DNA from: Geranomyces variabilis
Taxonomy: Eukaryota; Chytridiomycota; Chytridiomycetes; Spizellomycetales; Powellomycetaceae
Assembly (NCBI GenBank): GCA_027603065.1
Contig: JADGJP010000003.1
Location: 868,001-932,000 of the forward strand
Direction of reading: 5' to 3'
DNA: 64,000 bases
Under the pieces are notes generated by a model that was not told the DNA's origin, ran no database searches, and saw only the letters and a list, made by a program, of their open reading frames with translations. Positions 10,642 through 22,246 of the stretch are shown here, piece by piece; position 1 is the stretch's first letter, and each line of letters starts with the position of its first letter. The translations under genes and the position numbers were made by a program.

Positions 10642-13600
10642 TCAACTTTCAACGAAGGCTGCCTGCAGACGCTTCATTTTTTCGTCCATCTTTTGCTTTT
10701 GGCGTTCGAGCTCCTCACGCAACGCGCGCATTTCGGACTCGTGTTGTTCTTTCTGTGAAGCGGACCAAGAATATGAGCATCGCCAGAGCGCCACGTGCGA
10801 CAGAGCATGGGCTGTCGGGCCTACCATTTTAGACATCTTGTCGGCGTCTTGCTGCAGCGAGTACAGAGATTGTAGCATGCCTTCTCGCTCGCGCTCTAAT
10901 GCGGCCAAGCGTGAAGACTGGGCCTGCAGACAATACAACTTTGAGCAAGGAGCTGGTTCATTTTTCTGCATCCGTTGAAGGAATCCACACACCTCATAAC
11001 TGATCTTCATGTCCAAATTAGCGCGCTGTTCCGCGTGGACAGCAGCAGCCATCTCTTGTTGCCATTTTTCTTCCTTAGCGCCAAAGACTGATCGTATCCT
11101 AGCGACCTCTTCTTCAATCAAATGAATGCTGTCGTTTCGATCTTGAAGCTTCTTGGACACGTCAGCAAGGTCGGCGCGGAGATTATTGCGCTCTGATTTG
11201 TGGTCATCGGCGATTGCTTGGAGGTGCTCGATGAGCTCGGTTTGCGAATCCAACTAGGTTGAGAACTTTTAAGTCAAGAAATTCAGCGCTTTCGAGGTCC
11301 TTCTCGCTAAGCTTACCTCCTGCTGCAACTCATGTTTTAGCAAAGTTTCTTCCTCTAACCGATCCTTGAGTTCCTCCTCCTGCTTGGTCAGTGTCGCTGA
11401 CAACGACTGATGTTCCCGACACTGAAGAGTTCATTTCAGTATGATCTCTTTCCAACATCGCGAGAATCCTGTTTAGGCAGCCCACACTAACCTTGTTTTC
11501 AAGATTCTGCTTCAAGGTGCGGATTGTGCCATTTTGATCCTCCAGCATGGTGTTTTTGATCCGAACAGTCTGTTAAAGGGGAATCATCTGTCAAAACGTG
11601 CGGCTCTGTAAAACCGAGAAAAGTCCGCGCATCTCACCCACCTGTTCTGCATTTTCGAGATCCTTGCTCAAGTTGACGACTTTCGCTTCGAGTTTCTCGA
11701 CCTCGGCTTTCAAATCTACTACCGTCTGCTGCGCTTTACTTTCCTGATGCGGACAAAAGGAGCAATGTTAACCCATGCACGATTTGTATGCGCCCCGCTC
11801 CGAAGAAAATCGCAAACCTGCAGCTCCAAATGCTCGCGTCGTTGCTCTTTCTCAGCTTTAAGTTCCTTGTACGTATTAAGCACGTTTGAGTGCTCCAATT
11901 TTGCTGCCTTGAGCTCCACGCGTAGCCTGTGCATAGCTCGTAAACGTTCTTCCAGCTCCCGCACCTTGTCCTGCATGGCGACGAAGCGAGGTTAGCCGCT
12001 GCCGTTAGTGTGCTTGCTCAATCTCGACATGCTGCGGAGTCCTACCTCAAATGCAGCAACGTCAGTCTCATGTTTTGCAGTCATCTCGCGGATAAGTGCT
12101 TTCTGTTCGTTCAGCAACCCAGTCAACGCCTTGATGACATCGGCCATTTCGTGCTCCTTCTGCGCGCGCTGTTCAAGAGCCTGCAAACAAAAAAGCAACA
12201 ACTCAGTATCCGCGAACGGCTGCGGATATGCCAGCCACAAAAGGCCATCCGTACCGCGGCTTGTTCTGAGCATTGTTGCGACAACTCCGCGCACACATTC
12301 TGCAGATGTGCTGCCTGTCGTTGTTCTGGTAGGGGACGTCAAGTAAACAAGTCATTTCTGAACGGTGACAAGGCGAATAACGGCATACCTTTGACGGCCT
12401 TGCGGTATTCTTCCTCGAGAGAAAAGTAGGCTTCTCGAGTGCTCGCCAGTTGCTTCGTTACCGCATTCAGCTCCTCCTTATGGGACTCAGCTATCGCGGC
12501 CTTAACTTCGGTAATCTCGGACTTGAACTCCGCTTTCATGTGCCTGTACGAATGCACTTAACCATGTGATAGTGCGTGCACCGCAAACAGATTCGAAAAC
12601 TCACCTAGAAAAGTCTTGGAGCTGATGTCGTCCGTCATAGTCTCCAGAAGCAATTTTTTGATGGAGAGTCGAAATTTCCCTTTGGAGTTGTTGAATGGTG
12701 CCTCGGTAAATTTCGCTTTCCTTACTCGCCTAAGTAAAGTGTATTGAATATTAAACGTCCGGCACTGGTGTAAGTGGTAAATGCGAACCAACCTTAGCCA
12801 GCTTGATCTTTGAGGTCTCGCGTTCCTTCATTAACTTGATGGAAATGCGCGCATTGTCTTCTTCTGCTGCATGCAGCTGGCCTTCCAGCGCAACGGACAA
12901 ATCCTGCACAAACGCATGCTTGTCAATTGCAGGACGCAGAAGCTCTAATAGACACCTCGCAACGGCATACGTGTTCGTTCTGTCCAGCCAACCGAGCAGC
13001 ATGAAGCGCCTCCTCCTGCTCAGCATGTTGTTTCTTCATTGCCTCGGCCTCAGCTACCGCCGCTTTCAGTGACTGCTCGGCATCGTTCTTGCCTTTCTGT
13101 TCAAAGAATTGATGGTCAGCAACCATGCATACGCTTCATGATTGTGGTATTTTGCACGTCAGCTCACCAACGCTAAGTCCAGATCCTGCTTAATGGCAGC
13201 GTGCGTCTTTTCGAGCTCGGCATTTTTCGTGCGAAGAATAACAACCTGTTCTTTGTCCGCGATGCCTTGCTGTGCCTGTGAATAAAGGAAACCTCAGTAT
13301 CTCCGGCAGCAAGAATTAGCATCGCGCCATAGGGACAGACCTGCTGCTCAAATTTTATGGATGACGCTTCAAACTTCGTACGCGCCTCTCTCTCGGATCT
13401 GAGCTCGCGCGCAAGCGAGTCGATCTGCGCAAGCAGTTCCTTTTCATTTTCGCGTAATCGTTTTTCTTCATGCTTGAGTGCCTCGAACAACGTTCCGTTT
13501 CCGCAAGTCGCGCTGGAGAGAACATAAAACATGTGGTTAGAAGGTCTAACTCCCCCAACTGACATGAGTTTCAGCGCTCGCGCTGTACCATTTTTGTTGT

Positions 13601-15279
13601 GACTGGTCTTTGAGCACGGCCTTGGTATTTCGTGACCGTCTTTCGTGGTTCTAAAGTACCTCATAGTCAAGTCAGCGATCTGCTTATTTTGGGCTCGTTG
13701 ACGGGCGGCTACCTTGCTACTTCGAAACTCCGATGAGGATGAAGACGTACTCAGCTCACTGGCGACCAGTAAAGGTTAGTATCGCGCAAAAACAAGGCGG
13801 TGCAAGTTTTGCATTATTCGTACTCATGGTCCGGGGGGATATTCTCAGAGTCGGCAGAGAAACGTGGACCTCGTTTGGTCTAAAAGCGGATAAGGTTAGG
13901 CACATATGCGACAAACACAACAGTACGCAAACGCTGCTACCTCGTTGGTCGCATCACGCTTAGAGTGTCCGCCAGGCTTTTTCTGCGGCCGACTATGCGC
14001 GGACACCTTGCGTGTCGTGCTTGACGGTGAGCGGTCGCGCTTGGCAATAGCTTGAATTAGCGTATCGAGGCGCGCTTCAAGGGTCCTAAAGTCCTCCGAG
14101 CGTGTCTGTAACCCCGATTGGTTTATCGACGAGCGCGCACGCTGCTCTGCATAACCCGCGTCGCGCAGTTCCCGCATCTCATCGTATAAGCGCAATATTC
14201 TCGCCGTGTCTGCGCTTGTGTCGGCTGGTTGCACAATGTTGCGACTGCTAGCTTGCGCCTTGATGAGAATCTCCACTTGCGTCTGGAGAGCAGATAGCCG
14301 GGCGTCTATGTTCTCATCTTTACGTGTTTGTCTGCAGAGAGATGTGCGTTGGTCATTGACGTCGCAGCAACTGCAGCGTTTGTTCATGATACCGGCTCTC
14401 AGGTCGCAGGCTGCTTGCTTGCAAGTGATTGCAGGCCTGACTAGCTTTCAATGAATCGACGGACGAGCCCGACCTTGACTTGCCGTCCAAAGACTGCAAT
14501 TGCGGCAGATACGCGAGAGCTTCTTTCCGGTAGGAAGTCGCCTGGCATATCGGATTTACTCTAAAGCTAGATTCGTCCCCGCCAAGCGTCAAATGTTTCA
14601 ATGACTACAAGTACAAATAGATTGTATTGGTAAATTACATATTCCGCAAACTTGTAAGTAACGCATTGGCAGTATGGCTGCGGACGCACCTCGCACCCGC
14701 GCAGGTAGAGTAGCATATCCAGACCCTCTATCTCGTTGCCCTTGACATTCAAAACTTCTAGCGGATGGCCGCGGCCGAGCTGCTCCATGCCTTCCAGACT
14801 TGTAATCTTGTTGAAGGACAGGTTTAATACTTGCAGCGATTGGAGCGATCCAAGATTTGTTATTTTGGTAATCTAGGAAAGCGGACAAGAGTGTTAGAAG
14901 CTAACATCTATGGATACGAGAGTGCTGCGCATCTTACTTGGTTGTTAGCAAGGTTGAGCTCAGTCAGCTGGTAGAGATCCTCGAGGCCTGCTATGTGCTC
15001 CAACTGCAAGATTTTTGTCAGGCGCTTTGGTAAAATGGTTCAACTGGTTAGCGCAGCCGGCCCACCCACCAGGTTGCTCGAGAGATCCAGGACCGCAAGA
15101 GAGACAAACTTTGACATAATTGCCCGGTCTATTTCTTTCAGCCGATTGGAGTGCAGAGTGATCCCGGTGACTAGACTGAGGTCGAGAGGCGTCCCCGACG
15201 CATCGGCATTCGCTGCGTCCAGCCTCGCGAGAAACTCGCGCAGCGTCGAGAGTTTACTATCCACCTCCGACACGAACAT
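10642..15279 (-). CDS. LRRCC1/VFL1-like leucine-rich repeat and coiled-coil protein
   Basis: Minus-strand gene of about 15 exons, likely over 1,000 residues. The N-terminus from ATG 15279 (MFVSEVDSKLSTLREFL) leads into leucine-rich repeats: SLAVLDLSSN, LTELNLANN, LQVLNLSFNKITSLEGM and PLEVLNVKGNEI. An LRR cap follows, NPICQATSYRKEALAYLPQL then QSLDGK, closely resembling the cap of human LRRCC1 and Chlamydomonas VFL1. After a Ser-rich linker the rest is heptad-rich coiled coil in many short exons (LEARLDTLIQAIAKRD, REELERQKQKMDEKMKRLQ) down to the stop at 10642. Family knowledge: LRRCC1/VFL1 sits in the centriole/basal body lumen and sets flagellar number and orientation. That fits a zoosporic fungus. 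Exon joins in the coiled-coil part were not all resolved; a generic LRR/coiled-coil protein is the alternative. Confidence 0.78.
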
Positions 15280-16198
15280 CCTCGAGGTTATGGAAGGTGC
15301 GGCGGCGGACAAGCGAGATCAAACGTGGCCATGAGGCAATTGCATTCGGCGCACAGGGATGGGTTGCGAGATCAGTGGCAGGCTTGGTGCGATGATGCCC
15401 GATCACACGTTCGCGGTAGCGCCGCGCCGTCGCATGCGCAAGAACGTTGCCATGCACACAGCGCATTGAACACCCATGTCGGAAATCATGTATCACTTGC
15501 TCGCGCACACAATCCCAACATTAAGAAGCAAAATGGAAAGTCCTTTTTTTTTGAAATATGCAAAACGAACAACGGTCCCAACAAGACGCTGGCACTGCGA
15601 CATGAGACGCCCCATGTGCTCCGGCTTCCCGGCCCTCCAAACCAAGCGCTCAATTTTCCCTGCTCTGTTGCCAGCCTCGGGCGTTGCTCAAGTCTTTAAC
15701 AACCGTCTGCATGTGCTTCCACACACACAGGCTGTTGACTCAGCCCTAAGGCCGGACCAGAGCGGATATGCGCCCAGACGCAGCGTGGTTCCAGTATCCT
15801 GTTGGTTCTCGTTGTTCTAGCAGCGTTAGAAGTTACGCTTACAGGCATGCACCAAATGCCCTGCTGAGAGAATATCTGCATCTTTCAGCTTTATAAATCA
15901 CGAAATTGACTCCACGCAACCACAAAGGAGGCGGTTCCGGTTCGAATTCTCAGTGCTTGCACAGCCACTTGACTATCAAAAAGAGCCGGTCATCTCGGCC
16001 AACGATCCAGTGGCCGCTCCCTAAACCTGAGCACAGGGATACAGCGTGAATCGGCTCCAGCGACGCAAGTACATAGCGAAAATTTCGAGATGCTGTCTAC
16101 CTGTTGATTGCCCCCTCTTTCGATTTGATCAAGTTATTGAGTTAAAATAGATGCTGTGATTTTGCAGTGGTATCATTAGCGGCATTAGTGAAAGCCGG
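15280..16198. other. Intergenic, no supported gene
   Basis: About 920 bp between the LRRCC1-like start and the 3' end of the AATF gene. Frames on both strands are short and patternless. It contains a T9 run (about 15543-15551) and a GGTTCGAATTC stretch that I checked as a possible tRNA and rejected. Confidence 0.5.
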
Positions 16199-18057
16199 TT
16201 ACATAATTCTAAAGCCATCCGCGGCCGGCTCGTCTGCCGGCTCCTCAACCACCGCTGCGTGCTCCACGCCCTGGCCGAGCAAGCCTCCAAACAGTTCATC
16301 CACCATTGAATCGTGCCAGCTACCGCGCGGCTCCGGCGCCATGTAGTTTTGTAACTTCTCGTGCACGTGAAATCGTATCTTTCGGCCTTTGGATGCTTTA
16401 GTGTCCACCCGCTTCTTCTTCTTATCTTTGTTTTTGAGCGATTTAAAGTGCGCCCATTTCAACCCGTTAAGGACTGCGTCATCTATGGTGGCGAAAACAA
16501 AAGCATTCAAAGATTTAATAAAGAGATTGCGGCAGCGAGACCACATGAAAGTCGCTTACCAGCGTCCGTTATCCGACTCTCAATCAACTCCTTCAGCAGC
16601 TGCTGATAGTAGTCCCCGTCATCAAAGATTTCTTCGTCATAATTGGCAAGGTGCGCGTCCGCCGTCGCGTCGGCTTGTGCAGAGTCAGCCGCGGCGTCCT
16701 CTGTAGGTGCCTGGCCGAGTGGTAGGTGATCCGACCTCCGCAATTGTGATCGCTTAATCAACCGCGGCTTATCAGATAGAATCTGGTTGATCTGCGACAC
16801 GACCGTCTGATTGATGGCCTTGAACTTTTTCTGCAAAGGGATTCCCGTCGCAACTTGAACTTTCGAGTTCCACTTGTCAATAGTCTGATCGCGATATGGT
16901 TTGAATTGTGCGTCAAGAGGCTGGACGTCAGCCCAGATGGCTTCGAGCAGAGCATCAGGATCATCCTGATCGCGCTTGCGCTTCAACGACTCCGTAGGTT
17001 CGCCAGCGAAGGGCGGAATAGCTAGTTGGGAATCTTCTGCATACAAAGGCTGCACAGCCGGGTTTTGCGAAATCAGCGCGGTTCGGAGGTCGATAAGGTC
17101 ATCGACTAAGGCGACCAGCTCCTGAGATGCGTCATCAATGGCGGCCTGCGCATCGGAGCTGCTGGCCGCAAAGGCTGGGTGGAGGTCCGGTTTTGGGAAC
17201 CGGTTCGCGACGTTCACGGCACGTTGAATCCGGATGCGGCTATCGAGAAGCCCATCCCATAGTGTCTGAATGTATGAGTAAAGTGAGTAACGCTCCGTGA
17301 TTATCCCCTCAGAGAATCTTCCGCAAGCTTACAATTTGAGCTCGCACGTGATGGCCCTTCTCAACGTCGGCCCTGGCTGAGGCTGACATCGTCTTAATAA
17401 GCTTCTTCTCTTCGACTTCAAGCTGCTCCAGCTCTTTGGCCAGACGGTTATTGGAATGTGACTGTTCGTCGCCATCCTCGTCACTTTCGCTCCCGTGCTC
17501 GTCGCCTTCCTCAGAGGAACCCTGGTCAAAGTCATCTGCCTCATCTTCAGAGTCGCCTTCGCTCGCGTCTTCGTCCTCTGCTCCGTCCTCCTCGCCACTC
17601 GACCCTGCGATTTCGTCAGACTCGAGACCGGCATCGCCGTCAACGTCCATTGCCGAGAGGTCCTCGTCATCCTCCTGACTCTCCTCGCCATCTTCGTCCT
17701 CCTCCTCCTCGTCCTCCTCTTCGCTATTATCGGCACGGAAAATGCTGTCACGCGACACGCGCTTCCCGGCGTATTTCTTATTGTCAAGCTCCACGCCGGC
17801 GCGAGTGCGAATGCTTCCGCGACTGCAGAGTATAAGACATTGTTAGCAAGACAACAAAAACAGATATCTCAGCTCGCTGTCTCTGTGCCTTACCCGACAT
17901 CGACGTAATGCGCTCGCGGATCGGCTGCTGTTTCCTCCGCAAAAGCTTCGTCGTCGGAGCCGTCGGCAGGGCCGCTAGCGTCGGTAGGGTTGCGCTCCGG
18001 GTCAAAGTCGGCCGGGGTAGTGGACGAGAGGTCCTCGAGAAACGATTGCAACGACAT
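16199..18057 (-). CDS. BFR2: AATF/BFR2 rRNA-processing factor
   Basis: Nucleolar factor of the small-subunit processome; in yeast Bfr2 works with Enp2 and Lcp5 in early pre-18S cleavage. Four exons: the first (18057-17894) begins MSLQSFLEDLSSTTPADFD, the second carries GVELDNKKYAGKRVSRDSIF and a long Asp/Glu tract. The third runs from TLWDGLLDSRIRIQRAVN through the AATF domain (SKVQVATGIPLQKKFKAINQ). The last holds the Traube/AATF C-terminal signature VDTKASKGRKIRFHVHEKLQ then NYMAPEP, ending FRIM. All junctions keep phase (for example GAC from G|AT at the last intron). It lies in a run of three minus-strand genes and shares its ribosome-biogenesis role with POL5 about 4 kb away. Confidence 0.93.
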
Positions 18058-19453
18058 GGCTATAATGATAACAGGACTTTGTTAAAGACCCGCAGAATTT
18101 TGACAATGTCTGTTGGCGCTTGACGAGCAGAAAGGAAGGTCGCAGAAGCGGCGTGGCGCAGCCTTTTTTTTTCTTTTTTTTTGCAAGCCCCACCGGCACC
18201 CCTATAAATACCGGGCACGGGCGGCATCCCCCGTTCACCATTTGAAGTTTTTCGAGTAATTTTCCGGTGTAAAAGCCGGGGATACTTGATGACTCCAACA
18301 ATACTATTAATCAAAGATTGGAATTTATGCGTCGGGGCATCCACTTCCTCCCGGGCCCGGCGCTTCCATGCCAATCGAGACTAACTATCGGGACTTCTCT
18401 GAAGGGGGCGGCACTGGTCGAGAGACTGGGATGATCGCCTCTTATTAAGTGGTCCCTACATCTCTGAGGATATCTATTTGAGGAAGTTTGGTTTGCAGAG
18501 TTGCCATGGCGCTTGTCGCATGCATGGGAAGAGCGTTTCACTGCGCTAGCCGGTTCTGCTTCTCGTCAATAGGCCCGGTGCCGACGATGTGTGTTCTCGT
18601 CCTTGACTTTCGTTGGCGAAGCTGATGTCCTCTTGCCCGAGCGTTTGCATGTAGTTTTTTCTGACCTCGGCCGGCCCGGACTGTGCGAATAATCTGCCCG
18701 CCTATACTGCTGTGCCGCGAGCTTTCGACGAAAACTGTTGCAGCGGCACATAGCGCGCTTGAACGTACCAAGGCTTTGTGATGCCTGTTGATGAGCTCCG
18801 TCAAAATTACTCAGGGGCATAACGTCTGCGGGGAGCGACCATAAAGGTACTTCCGGAGCGGAAGGCGCTAACAAGGTCAAGTAGCAGAGATAACTATGCA
18901 GGCAAATGTTCTTGCAATCGTTCTCACACAACCTTGAGGTCGCCTTCAATATTAATGTCAGAGGAGGTCCCACACGCTGTGAGCAGCGTCTGCGCAAAAG
19001 TGTCATTCTTTCCAGCAGCGCGGGACAAAGTTGGCAAGAGGCTCAAGTTCCATGATCACTCCGTACACAACCAAAGCAAAAAGGACGAAAGGCACGGACT
19101 GATATGTAGTCAAATGGACCGCGGTTAGCCGCAGACGAATGAGGGGAAAGCTTTTGACCTTCCGGGTCGCAACGGGTACTTAACAAGCTTTGGGCGAGTC
19201 ACAATGACTCACACACGTTTTCTTCTACCTATATCAGGGTGGCGCATGCGCATACATCTTTCGACTCTCGCGGGTCAAAGCACAAACTGAAGATAAACGA
19301 CGCAATCAGGCACATAAAGAGAAGAATGGGGTATATCACATATAGAAAAGGTGCACAAGAAAAGAATGATTTATATATAGAGAGAGTGCATTTGTGACAA
19401 AGAAGAATGAAACGTGCCTCTCACGTCACGCGTCAGCCTCCGAATTTCCTTTT
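18058..19453. other. 1.4-kb gap with a TATA box and no convincing protein gene
   Basis: The largest gene-free stretch in the window. No frame on either strand has family likeness or sensible composition. It contains poly-T tracts (about 18163-18182), a good plus-strand TATA box (18203-18210), several hairpin-capable GC blocks (for example CCGG..CCGG around 18265-18281) and a low-complexity TATATA/GAGAG patch near 19372-19385. A noncoding RNA gene is possible, but I recognise no snRNA, 5S, RNase P or SRP consensus. Confidence 0.5.
18203..18210 (+). promoter_or_regulatory. Orphan TATA box with no protein gene downstream
   Basis: TATAAATA follows a C-rich stretch and stands about 145 bp upstream of (and pointing away from) the AATF start. 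No open frame longer than about 65 codons follows on this strand for over 1 kb. It may drive a noncoding RNA or be fortuitous. Confidence 0.35.
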
Positions 19454-21993
19454 TCAGCTGCCAGGCCTGCCCTGTCCGCGCCGCTTCTCAACCCAACCTT
19501 CCACAGCCTTGACACGTCCCATCAATCCCAAAACGGCCTCTTCTGCTTCCGCGACCCGCTCATGGGCGACTCCGACGGCATATTTGGTCCTCATGGCTTC
19601 GTTTTCAGCCCTCTCCATGGCCTCTTCCAAACAATTTTGCCGTTCAGCAATCTCATGAGTCTGGCGTTCAAAGTCGGCCACGGACGCCGCGCGCGCTTCG
19701 ACGGCGGCTGCGGCGGCTTTCGTCCGCTCCTCGAACGTCCTGAGTAAAGGGGGTATATCGGAATTGATCGTCGCTGCGAGATGTTTGAGTCGTCGCGCAA
19801 CGACTGAGACCAAGGGCAGGATACTTGCATGGAGTGCGGGCGGCTGTTGGTTGGGAAGTGGAGGCAGCGGACCGGTGGGCGGAGATGATCGGTGCTCCGA
19901 GTCAGGCGCGATTGCGAAGGTGGGGTTTGACGCTTCCGCTTGCCGAGGCGCACTTAACGGTACCAGCGGCGGCGGAGCTGGCGACGTGGCCCGGTTCATC
20001 CTGAATCGCGCGGCGCTGTCGGTACTTGCGCGGCGCTTTCTGGCCGTCGCCACGGCTGCTGCAACAACGTCAGCAAAAAAAGTGGGTGGAGGTGTGCGTC
20101 CTCTCGCGACAGGTATTGGAGCAACCAATGAGCCTCCAACGCTGGTGGTACTGCTGTGATGCGTCGACTGCGGGTTGCCCACGGGGCCTTGGTCAAAAGT
20201 GTCTCGGTCCTCTGCCCCCGAGTCCACTGCACTGCCTGGACCATTACCATCCGCTTCCGGGTCTGGAAGAGGAGGTGTAAGTGGGGAAGTTGAGTCGTCG
20301 GAAAGTGGATCTTGCTCGCGCTGAGGAGGAATGTTTGCAAGGTGCTTCATTCCCTTGGTAACCAGCTTCGACTTTCCGACAATGCCTCCGATAGTCCGAG
20401 ACGTCGAGTCTTTCAGACCGCGCAGAAGTCCTCTTACAACATGGTCTTCGTCCATGTCATCCATATGCGGGCTACCGGGTGCCTGAGGCGGTACGTTTGT
20501 TGCAGTGCCAGTAACCGGGCTCGCTGGAGATCCTTGTCGCCCGTGCAAGGAGTCCGATCGCAAAGCAACCTGCGACGGACGGACTGGCTGCGGATGCAAG
20601 ATTTCCGGCGCTGATGGCGGATGCGTTTGAGGAAGCGTTGTGGGATTTGATAGAGAGGCAACCGGTAGCGCGTCTGCCATTTTGTGAGCGCTGCCAACCG
20701 TAGTCACACTTCCCGTAGGATGCTTCTTCTTGCCCTGAATCTTTTCAAGCCTTTTGTTGCGACGTGTCCAGGCAGCGAAAAATGCATCCAGGTCCAGGTG
20801 ATCGATAGCGCCGTGAGTGTGCAAATGCTGTGCAGGACCGTCACGTTCGGAATCGTCGCCACGACGCGCAGCAGAAGCCAGGCCGGTCATATCTTCGATT
20901 TTGGTCCGAAGGACATTTACGGTGGAGGAAACAGCAGCAACAGCCTGTGTTGGTGCTGGAGCCCGTGCATACAACGCTTCAATCCGTTCAACGGTTTTGC
21001 GATCAAAAACAAGAGTCACTTTAAGGCCATGAGCCTTTTGAAAGTGCTTGATGGCGCGGGGAAGTGCGGTGGTCGGATGATCGCCGGGTCTCACCGGATG
21101 GCCCAGGACACCAAGTTTGAATTTCAGCCGCTCCATCGTTCTCAGCAAGGCTGCCAGCAGCCCTGGATCGCACCAGTTGCTTCCCGCCTCGACCTCGTCA
21201 AATGGACCAAATTCGTTGTAGAACTCTTGTAAAGCCGCCTGGGTGGAGTCGCACATCAGCCCATCGATCAGATCCAGCGGAAGGAGGGCAAGCAAATACA
21301 GAGCGTGATGAACGAGCGCTCCAAGTCCTAATACGCAGGCTGCAAGCGAAGTTTCGTCAGTCGCTTGAATCCCCGTTACGCGATAGAATTTGTCGCATAC
21401 GGCTTGCGGCGGTGGCCGATAGGAAAGGAGAGATCGCTCTCCGCAGCCAAGACGCCGAAGATTGATATTTACAAGAAGATCGGGCAAATGTCGATCATAA
21501 TCGCCGTCCGGAACCGTTATGCATGGGCTGGAAGGGGGACGCGGCGGTCAAACACTGTTGTGTATCGCCCAAAAGCGTATACCCGTCAGGCACTGGTCCC
21601 GCACCTCGAAGCTTTGCTGAACCATTCTGGATTGCCAATCATAAGAACCCCGATACCGGTATCCACCATCTTGAGCTGATCTCGCTCAAAGGCGCCGAAA
21701 GCTTTGCGAATTCTATCGTCCTCGCCCGCGGCCCCAAACTCCGCGACAGAGACCACGGCGACATGATCAGGTCTGCCTGTATAGACGGCAAAAGTTTTGA
21801 AAAGGCGATCGCGGTTCACGACCCAATCGACGTTGGTGTGGATCTGGTATCCTGCTAGCGGGATGTCGGTTGCGGTTAGCGACAGGTGGTGGGCAGCTGA
21901 GTGCTGCGGCGAGGCCGACGGCGAAGGAGACGCGGCGTGTGAGGCGAGAGAATGAAGGGTGGTGCGCTCTGCCGAGACAAACGGACGTGACAT
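19454..21993 (-). CDS. STB6-like Sin3-binding protein
   Basis: Two exons (21993-21605 and 21527-19454) joined in phase give 820 residues. Exon 1 contains GYQIHTNVDWVVNRD and YTGRPDHVAVVSV. The join yields ASSPCITVPDGDYDRH, and exon 2 continues LPDLLVNINLRRLGCGERS, LDLIDGLMCDSTQAAL and a peptidoglycan-binding-like segment (TTALPRAIKHFQKAHGLKV). This order matches the N-terminal domain of fungal STB2/STB6 proteins, which bind the Sin3 histone-deacetylase scaffold in yeast. The middle is long and disordered (Ser/Pro-rich); the last about 110 residues form a coiled coil. The start is the first ATG in frame; the open frame upstream has only a TTG and a proline run. It diverges from POL5 with 253 bp between starts. 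Confidence 0.75.
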
Positions 21994-22246
21994 GCGAGGC
22001 GGCGGCGGCGGCGGCGGTGGCCGGTGGGCCGGCTGCGTGCGAGCGGGTCTGGAGACTGGGGCGGATGGCGACGGCGAACGAGCAAACCTCGGGAAGACCA
22101 ACGGGTCGATCGTCCGCTTACGTGGGCGGGCTCCTTCTTTTTGACTTGCGCTTGTTTCTTTTTTTTCTTGTCCTTAATTGCTGGACATTGCGCCGTTGTC
22201 AGGCCCCAAGCAGCCCTACCCTACAACACACACGCCCCGTCGCTCC

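Noticed and set aside
15025-15075. tRNA-like D-arm sequence (GGTTCAACTGGTTAGCGC)
   Set aside because: It resembles a D-arm, but no acceptor stem, anticodon arm or T-arm can be drawn at the right distances; it lies in an intron of the LRRCC1-like gene.
15940-15955. T-loop-like GGTTCGAATTC
   Set aside because: The flanks do not pair into a five-base T-stem and there is no D-arm or acceptor stem upstream.
19996-21232. Several frames opposite the STB6-like gene
   Set aside because: They lie entirely within its coding exon, and their translations are patternless.
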